The translations under genes and the position numbers were made by a program. A stretch of DNA of 64,000 nucleotides from CAMAVH01 sp964628235 (GTDB lineage: Bacteria > Pseudomonadota > Alphaproteobacteria > SMXQ01), in NCBI GenBank assembly GCA_964628235.1, contig CAZVLU010000003.1:69557-133556 (forward strand). The letters run 5' to 3'. Position 1 is the stretch's first letter. Every line of letters starts with the position of its first letter. The notes under the pieces were generated by a model. It was given only the letters and a program-made list of their open reading frames with translations, searched no databases and was not told the origin of the DNA. Below are positions 60,719 through 64,000 of the stretch, one piece after another.

Positions 60719-61017
60719 CTTGAACTTTTCTGCGGTGCGATTACAATTTCCAGGCTTGTGTAGCGTCAGGCAGGGTTTCGGCGAAAAGGTTTCCAAAAGG
60801 AAGAATCAAGGTTCTTAATTGAGCCCTGAAGGCGCCAAAGGAACTTGAAATGGTTCCGAAAGGAGCCTTGGGTCTCGAAACCGTTGACGGCTCCGATTCT
60901 GGTCTTCGTGATGCGAAGAGATCGGGGTGGGCAGTACGCTCCTGTCCCTGCATATGCGTCGCTGCGCCCGATCACGGCGTAGCGACTTCCCGGCGCGGCT
61001 CATGAAGACGCCGCGCC
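60719..61017. other. Gene-free gap between rlmE and an MFS gene
   Basis: 299 nt between convergent genes. Small hairpins GGAAC-N8-GTTCC (60840-60857) and TCTTCG-N5-CGAAGA (60903-60919) are present, neither with a T-run. No gene seen. Confidence 0.45.
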
Positions 61018-62277
61018 TTAAGCCGGATCGGGCCGCGAATAGCGCGCCGAGATCAGCACGACGATCATGCAGGCGACGGTGAACAGCGCCGAGCCGTAGA
61101 AGATCCAGGCCGGCACGCCGCTATCGATCATGAAGCCGAACAGCAGCGGCGCCAGCGCCATGCCGATCGCCTGGCCCGAGAACACGAAGCCGAACACCTT
61201 GCCCATCGAGCCTTTGGGGCTAGAACGGCGCACCAGCAGGTCGCGCGCTGGGCCGATGATGCCGTTGGTCAGTCCGGCGAAGGCGAAGATGGCGACCAGC
61301 AAGAAGCCCGGCAGGTCCCACACGCCGATGATCGCCATGACCACCGCCGACAGGCCGAGGCCGAGCGCCGCCATCAGTTCGGCGCGCTTGGTGATGTCGG
61401 CCAGCCAGCCGCCGAACAGCACGCCGCCGGCATTGGCGACGAGAAACGCGGTGAAGGCGGCATTGGCCAGCGTCGCCGCCGTGTCATGGGTCTCGACCAG
61501 GCCGGCGACGGCGAAGTTCTTGAGGCCGCCGCCCGCCAGTTGGTTCATGGCGTAATACAAGAACAGGAACAGGATGGCCGGCGAGGTGAGGATGTAGCGC
61601 ATCACCTCCATGGTCGTTTGCGGCGCGCCAGAACCGTCTTGTGCGTCCTCTGCTTCGGCCTTCTGCTTTTTCTTCGGGCCGGCCGCCGCAGCGGCGTCCT
61701 CCGAGATGTAGCGCCATTGCGTGATGAGGCCGAGCAGGATGACGAAGCCCGCGATGCCCGCCACCATCAACGCTGTGCGCCAGTCGTAGACGGCGGCGAT
61801 GGCGATCAGCACGATCGGCGCGATGGCGCTGCCGACATGGCCGAAGAAAGCGTGCAGGCTGAAGGCGCGGCCCATGTAGCGCTCGTCCATGGTGCCGCCG
61901 AGGATGGTGTAGTCGGCCGGGTGGAACACCGAATTGCCGACGCCGAGCACGATGCCGGCGAGCAGCAGCATCCAGATGCCGCCGGCGGTGGCGGTCATCA
62001 TGGTGCCGCCGGCGCACATGGCGAGGCCGACGATGAGCAGCGTCTTGGCGCCGAAACGGTCGACCAGCGCGCCGGCCGGCACCTGCAGCCCTGCGGTCAG
62101 CATGCCGCGCAGGCTGAGCATGGCGCCGAGCAGGGTGTAGCTGATGCCGAGGTCCGCATTGAGGAAGGGCAGCAGCGGCGGCAGCGTGTTGGAATAGAAG
62201 TGGCTCATCATGTGGCCCGCGCCCACCAGGCCCATGATGCGGACCTGCGGCTGGATCGACAGACTGATGCTCGACAC
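61018..62277 (-). CDS. MFS transporter, fosmidomycin-resistance (Fsr)-like
   Basis: A 419-residue 12-helix MFS protein. It carries GHMMSHFYSNTLPPLLPFL at the N-terminus, GALVDRFGAKT between helices 2 and 3 and VGNSVFHPADYTILGG, the helix-4/5 pattern of the Fsr group. A charged loop (about 200-225, PKKKQKAEAEDAQ) separates the halves. An exporter role is likely from the family; substrate unknown. Divergent from guaB. Confidence 0.87.
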   Translation of the reverse strand: MSSISLSIQPQVRIMGLVGAGHMMSHFYSNTLPPLLPFLNADLGISYTLLGAMLSLRGMLTAGLQVPAGALVDRFGAKTLLIVGLAMCAGGTMMTATAGGIWMLLLAGIVLGVGNSVFHPADYTILGGTMDERYMGRAFSLHAFFGHVGSAIAPIVLIAIAAVYDWRTALMVAGIAGFVILLGLITQWRYISEDAAAAAGPKKKQKAEAEDAQDGSGAPQTTMEVMRYILTSPAILFLFLYYAMNQLAGGGLKNFAVAGLVETHDTAATLANAAFTAFLVANAGGVLFGGWLADITKRAELMAALGLGLSAVVMAIIGVWDLPGFLLVAIFAFAGLTNGIIGPARDLLVRRSSPKGSMGKVFGFVFSGQAIGMALAPLLFGFMIDSGVPAWIFYGSALFTVACMIVVLISARYSRPDPA

Positions 62278-62448
62278 GAAACGGCCTCCCGGACGGATCT
62301 TTTATTCTGCCGCCCACTATACGCCGCCAATGGCGCGGGTGAAGGGGCGGGTTGCGCGCAAAATGAGCGGAAAAGGGCCGGTTTCCCAGGCGAAATCCGC
62401 CGCCTGGGCGGGCTGGCATTTCCCGTGCGACTCCCCCGCAGACGGCCC

Positions 62449-62476
62449 TTGGATTCGCCGGGCCGATCTGTATGAT
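62449..62476 (+). promoter_or_regulatory. Probable guaB promoter
   Basis: TTGGAT at 62449-62454, 16-nt spacer, TATGAT at 62471-62476; start expected near 62483, about 20 nt before the ATG, with GAGG at 62495-62498 as ribosome site. Confidence 0.55.
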
Positions 62477-62503
62477 GCCGCGCCAACCTGAAATGAGGAT
62501 GGC

Positions 62504-63964
62504 ATGCAGATCCGGGAAGCCTACACGTTCGACGACGTCCTGCTGGCTCCTGCTGCGTCCAAAATCCTCCCGGCCCAAGCCGACACCAAAACCCGCCTGA
62601 CCAAGACGATCGAGCTTGGCATTCCCTTGCTGTCGTCCGCCATGGACACGGTGACGGAAAGCAAGATGGCCATTGCCATGGCCCAGTCGGGCGGCATGGG
62701 CGTCATCCACAAGAATCTCGACGACCAGGCCCAGGCGGACGAAGTCCGCAAGGTCAAGAAGTTCGAATCGGGCATGGTGGTCAATCCCGTCACCATCCAT
62801 CCCGAGCAGACGCTGGCCGACGCCCACGCGCTGATGAGCATGCATCATATTTCGGGCATTCCGGTGGTCGCCGGCAACGGCAAGCTGGTCGGCATTTTGA
62901 CCAACCGCGACACGCGCTTCGCCACCGATCCGCGCCAGACCGTCGCCGAGCTGATGACGAAGGACAAGCTGATCACCGTCTCCGAAGGCGTCAGCCAGCC
63001 CGAAGCCAAGAAGCTGCTGCATCAGCACCGCATCGAGAAGCTGCTGGTGGTCGATAACGACTATCGCTGCGTCGGCCTGATCACCGTCAAGGACATGGAG
63101 AAGGCCCAGCTCTTCCCCAACGCCAGCAAGGACGCCAAGGGCCGCCTGCGCGTCGCGGCGGCCACCGGCGTCGGCAAGGACGGCCTGGCCCGCGCCGAAG
63201 CGCTGCTCGCCGCCGAAGTCGATGTCATCGTCGTCGATACCGCGCATGGCCATTCCGAAGGCGTGCTGCGCGCCGTCGAACTGGTCAAGAAGATGTCCAA
63301 CCATGTCCAGGTGATCGGCGGCAACATCGCCACCGGCGACGCCGCCAAGGCGCTGATCGACGCCGGGGCGGACGCCGTGAAGGTCGGCATCGGCCCGGGC
63401 TCGATCTGCACCACCCGCATCGTCGCCGGCGTCGGCGTGCCGCAGCTCACTGCCGTGCTCGACGTCGCCGAAGTGGCGCGCAAGGCCGGCATCCCCGTCA
63501 TCGCCGACGGCGGCATCAAATATTCCGGCGACTTCGCCAAGGCCATCGCGGCCGGCGCCGATTGCGCCATGGTCGGCTCGCTGCTCGCCGGCACCGAGGA
63601 AGCGCCGGGAGAGGTCTATCTCTACCAGGGCCGCTCTTATAAAGCCTATCGCGGCATGGGGTCGGTCGGCGCCATGGCGCGCGGCTCGGCCGACCGCTAC
63701 TTCCAGCAGGAAGTCACCGACTCGCTCAAGCTCGTGCCGGAAGGCGTCGAAGGCCGCGTGCCCTTCAAGGGCGCGGCCAGCACCGTCATCCATCAGCTCG
63801 TCGGCGGCCTGCGCGCCGCCATGGGCTACACCGGCAACGCCACCGTCGCCGAGATGCAGAGCAATTGCACCTTCGTCCGCATCACCGGGGCGGGCTTGCG
63901 CGAAAGCCACGTCCACGACATCGCCATCACCCGCGAAGCGCCCAACTACCGCCAGGAATCGTAA
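62504..63964 (+). CDS. guaB: Inosine-5'-monophosphate dehydrogenase
   Basis: A 486-residue complete IMPDH: N-terminal YTFDDVLLAPA, (beta/alpha)8 barrel interrupted by two CBS domains (about 95-205), catalytic Cys in GIGPGSICTTR, ADGGIKYSGD, and the flap region YRGMGSVGAMARGS. Converts IMP to XMP with NAD, the first step of GMP synthesis. Length and motifs are standard, with no sign of degradation. Confidence 0.98.
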   Translation: MQIREAYTFDDVLLAPAASKILPAQADTKTRLTKTIELGIPLLSSAMDTVTESKMAIAMAQSGGMGVIHKNLDDQAQADEVRKVKKFESGMVVNPVTIHPEQTLADAHALMSMHHISGIPVVAGNGKLVGILTNRDTRFATDPRQTVAELMTKDKLITVSEGVSQPEAKKLLHQHRIEKLLVVDNDYRCVGLITVKDMEKAQLFPNASKDAKGRLRVAAATGVGKDGLARAEALLAAEVDVIVVDTAHGHSEGVLRAVELVKKMSNHVQVIGGNIATGDAAKALIDAGADAVKVGIGPGSICTTRIVAGVGVPQLTAVLDVAEVARKAGIPVIADGGIKYSGDFAKAIAAGADCAMVGSLLAGTEEAPGEVYLYQGRSYKAYRGMGSVGAMARGSADRYFQQEVTDSLKLVPEGVEGRVPFKGAASTVIHQLVGGLRAAMGYTGNATVAEMQSNCTFVRITGAGLRESHVHDIAITREAPNYRQES

Positions 63965-63985
63965 GCGTCCCCCCACCCTAACCCT

Positions 63986-64000
63986 CCCCCGCAAGGGGGG
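63986..64000 (+). other. GC hairpin at the window edge after guaB
   Basis: CCCCC-GCAA-GGGGG begins 21 nt after the guaB stop and runs off the window. It may be a terminator or a REP-like palindrome; the flank needed to decide is outside. Confidence 0.45.

Noticed and set aside
61484..63994. An 836-codon open frame on the minus strand across guaB and the MFS gene
   Set aside because: It is antisense to guaB, has low-complexity Asp/Gly/Arg/His composition and no family features; long antisense frames are expected in GC-rich coding DNA.
1..64000. CRISPR arrays, insertion sequences, integrases, phage genes
   Set aside because: No regularly spaced short repeats, transposase or recombinase motifs were seen on either strand.

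Overview
The window reads as a chromosomal segment of a GC-rich alphaproteobacterium, probably of the order Hyphomicrobiales. The basis is high GC, the repABC-free housekeeping end, the Ppx/GppA - RlmE - MFS - GuaB neighbourhood, and alphaproteobacterial-looking catabolic genes; the genus cannot be fixed from sequence alone. I saw no insertion sequence, integrase, phage gene or CRISPR array.

Layout. (1) 1-3533: C-terminal part of a giant Ala/Gly/Thr/Ser-rich repetitive surface or secreted protein, cut by the window edge. (2) 3.5-47.7 kb: a very large catabolic region. It holds five Rieske ring-hydroxylating oxygenase alpha subunits, two class III (LigB-type) extradiol dioxygenases, three PF04909-type amidohydrolases (one with all the features of the 4-oxalomesaconate hydratase LigJ), three tandem RraA/LigK-type aldolases, two near-identical class II aldolase/adducin proteins (possible aromatic-acid decarboxylases), one Gfo/Idh/MocA dehydrogenase, a RidA deaminase, two bicupin proteins, an EutA-like actin-fold protein, four ABC uptake systems with fused double permeases, one tripartite tricarboxylate transporter with fused TctA-TctB, and IclR and LysR regulators. 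(3) 47.9-58.2 kb: an MFS transporter, a tight minus-strand operon (Cys/Met-type PLP enzyme, DUF2064 transferase, family 2 glycosyltransferase, NAD-dependent epimerase), a small secreted protein, a cytochrome b561 / molybdopterin oxidoreductase pair, a polytopic membrane protein and MTA phosphorylase. (4) 58.5-64 kb: tRNA-Gln(CTG), Ppx/GppA phosphatase, rlmE, an MFS transporter and guaB.

The catabolic region is built from at least three transcription units. Unit A: SBP1 and Rieske1 run left; ATPase1-permease1-RidA-LigB1-amidohydrolase1-SBP2-permease2-Rieske2-RraA x3-class II aldolase1-TctC-TctAB-amidohydrolase2 run right. Unit B: Rieske3-bicupin1 run left; SBP3-ATPase2-permease3 run right. Unit C: class II aldolase2-Gfo/Idh-Rieske4-ATPase3-SBP4-permease4-LigJ-like-LigB2-Rieske5-bicupin2 runs right, divergent from LysR.

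How the parts may work together (inference): periplasmic proteins capture carboxylated aromatics, ABC or TTT systems import them, Rieske oxygenases hydroxylate or demethylate the ring, Gfo/Idh and class II aldolase proteins dehydrogenate or decarboxylate (as in phthalate and p-cumate pathways), LigB-type enzymes open the ring, LigJ-type hydratases and LigK-type aldolases finish to pyruvate and oxaloacetate. Three features stand out: each ABC system sits beside its own Rieske gene; no Rieske reductase or ferredoxin is present; and the Rieske-bicupin pair occurs twice. The substrates are unknown.
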